39,930 bases of DNA. Origin: an uncultured Pelagibacteraceae bacterium. Its GTDB lineage: Bacteria > Pseudomonadota > Alphaproteobacteria > Pelagibacterales > Pelagibacteraceae. Position 1 is the first letter of the stretch. Each line of letters begins with the position of its first letter. The notes beneath the pieces are model-generated. The model did no database searches, was not told where the DNA came from, and worked only from the letters and a program-made list of their open reading frames with translations. The stretch is taken from contig CACFQM010000007.1 in NCBI GenBank assembly GCA_902568425.1, positions 1 through 39,930 of the forward strand, read 5' to 3'. The position numbers and the translations under genes were made by a program. Shown here piece after piece: positions 39,880 through 39,930 of this stretch.

Positions 39880-39930
39880 TTAGTTAAATAGTTTAATAAC
39901 TTCTTTGGGTTTTAAGCGAGGGTTATTCCA
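39880..39930 (-). CDS. C-terminal end of an upstream gene (partial)
   Basis: Only the last 16 codons and TAA are in the window (WNNPRLKPKEVIKLFN). This is the only minus-strand frame open to the edge, and its stop lies 1 base before the efp ATG, the spacing seen throughout this operon. The protein family cannot be recognised from so little; a thiE-like gene is seen upstream of efp in some alphaproteobacteria, but I cannot support that here. Confidence 0.5.
   Translation of the reverse strand, partial: WNNPRLKPKEVIKLFN

Overview
The window looks like a chromosomal segment of a SAR11-type alphaproteobacterium (Pelagibacterales). The evidence is very low GC, intergenic gaps of a few bases, many ATGA or TAATG start/stop overlaps, an alphaproteobacterial TrcR (DUF1013) gene, an Fsa-type transaldolase, a three-gene pnt transhydrogenase, and a surface-polysaccharide region that runs directly into tRNA-Val and 5S rRNA. 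To my knowledge the large hypervariable region of described Pelagibacter genomes sits between the 23S and 5S rRNA genes. No 16S or 23S is present here, so the left edge is inside that region.

Layout. (1) 3-12642, plus strand: surface glycan locus. It encodes sugar nucleotide enzymes (CMP-sugar synthetase-like, RfbF, RfbG, a C-methyltransferase, a GmhA-like isomerase, an APS-kinase-like/nucleotidyltransferase fusion), SDR proteins, a radical SAM/SPASM protein, three recognisable glycosyltransferases and two GT-B-like proteins. (2) 12648-16539: tRNA-Val(GAC), 5S rRNA, rpmJ, pntAA-pntAB-pntB and transaldolase, with no visible terminator between them. (3) 16582-19367: FkbM methyltransferase, a PhyH-type dioxygenase and a divergent PanB-like protein. 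(4) 19364-34376: accessory metabolism. A divergent Liv-type ABC transporter (livJ-livM-livG on minus, livF-livH on plus) leads into a gene train: a PanE-like reductase, an acyl-CoA synthetase, a MenB/BadI-like crotonase, an enolase-superfamily enzyme, a CitE/HpcH-like lyase, a Gfo/Idh/MocA oxidoreductase, a 2-keto-4-pentenoate hydratase-like protein and a C11orf54/DUF1907-like protein. This looks like an uncharacterised organic-acid uptake and breakdown module. (5) 34424-36633: a compact element of about 2.2 kb inserted in the initiator tRNA-fMet gene. It is bounded by a 40-bp exact duplication of the tRNA 3' half. Just inside each end is a paired TGTGTCAG octamer repeat. It carries five small genes and no integrase. 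(6) 36583-39930, minus strand: conserved housekeeping block efp-suhB-rpmE-trcR-purE-rpsU-cspA-tRNA-fMet. The rpsU gene has no ATG, GTG or TTG start and appears to begin at ATT behind a GGAGG Shine-Dalgarno.

The strongest candidate for something undescribed is the integrase-less tRNA-fMet element. Next are the catabolic module at 24.5-34.4 kb, the kinase/nucleotidyltransferase fusion coupled to a GmhA-like isomerase, and the ATT-started rpsU. No stretch over 300 bases lacks a gene. All function calls come from reading motifs by eye; no searches were run.
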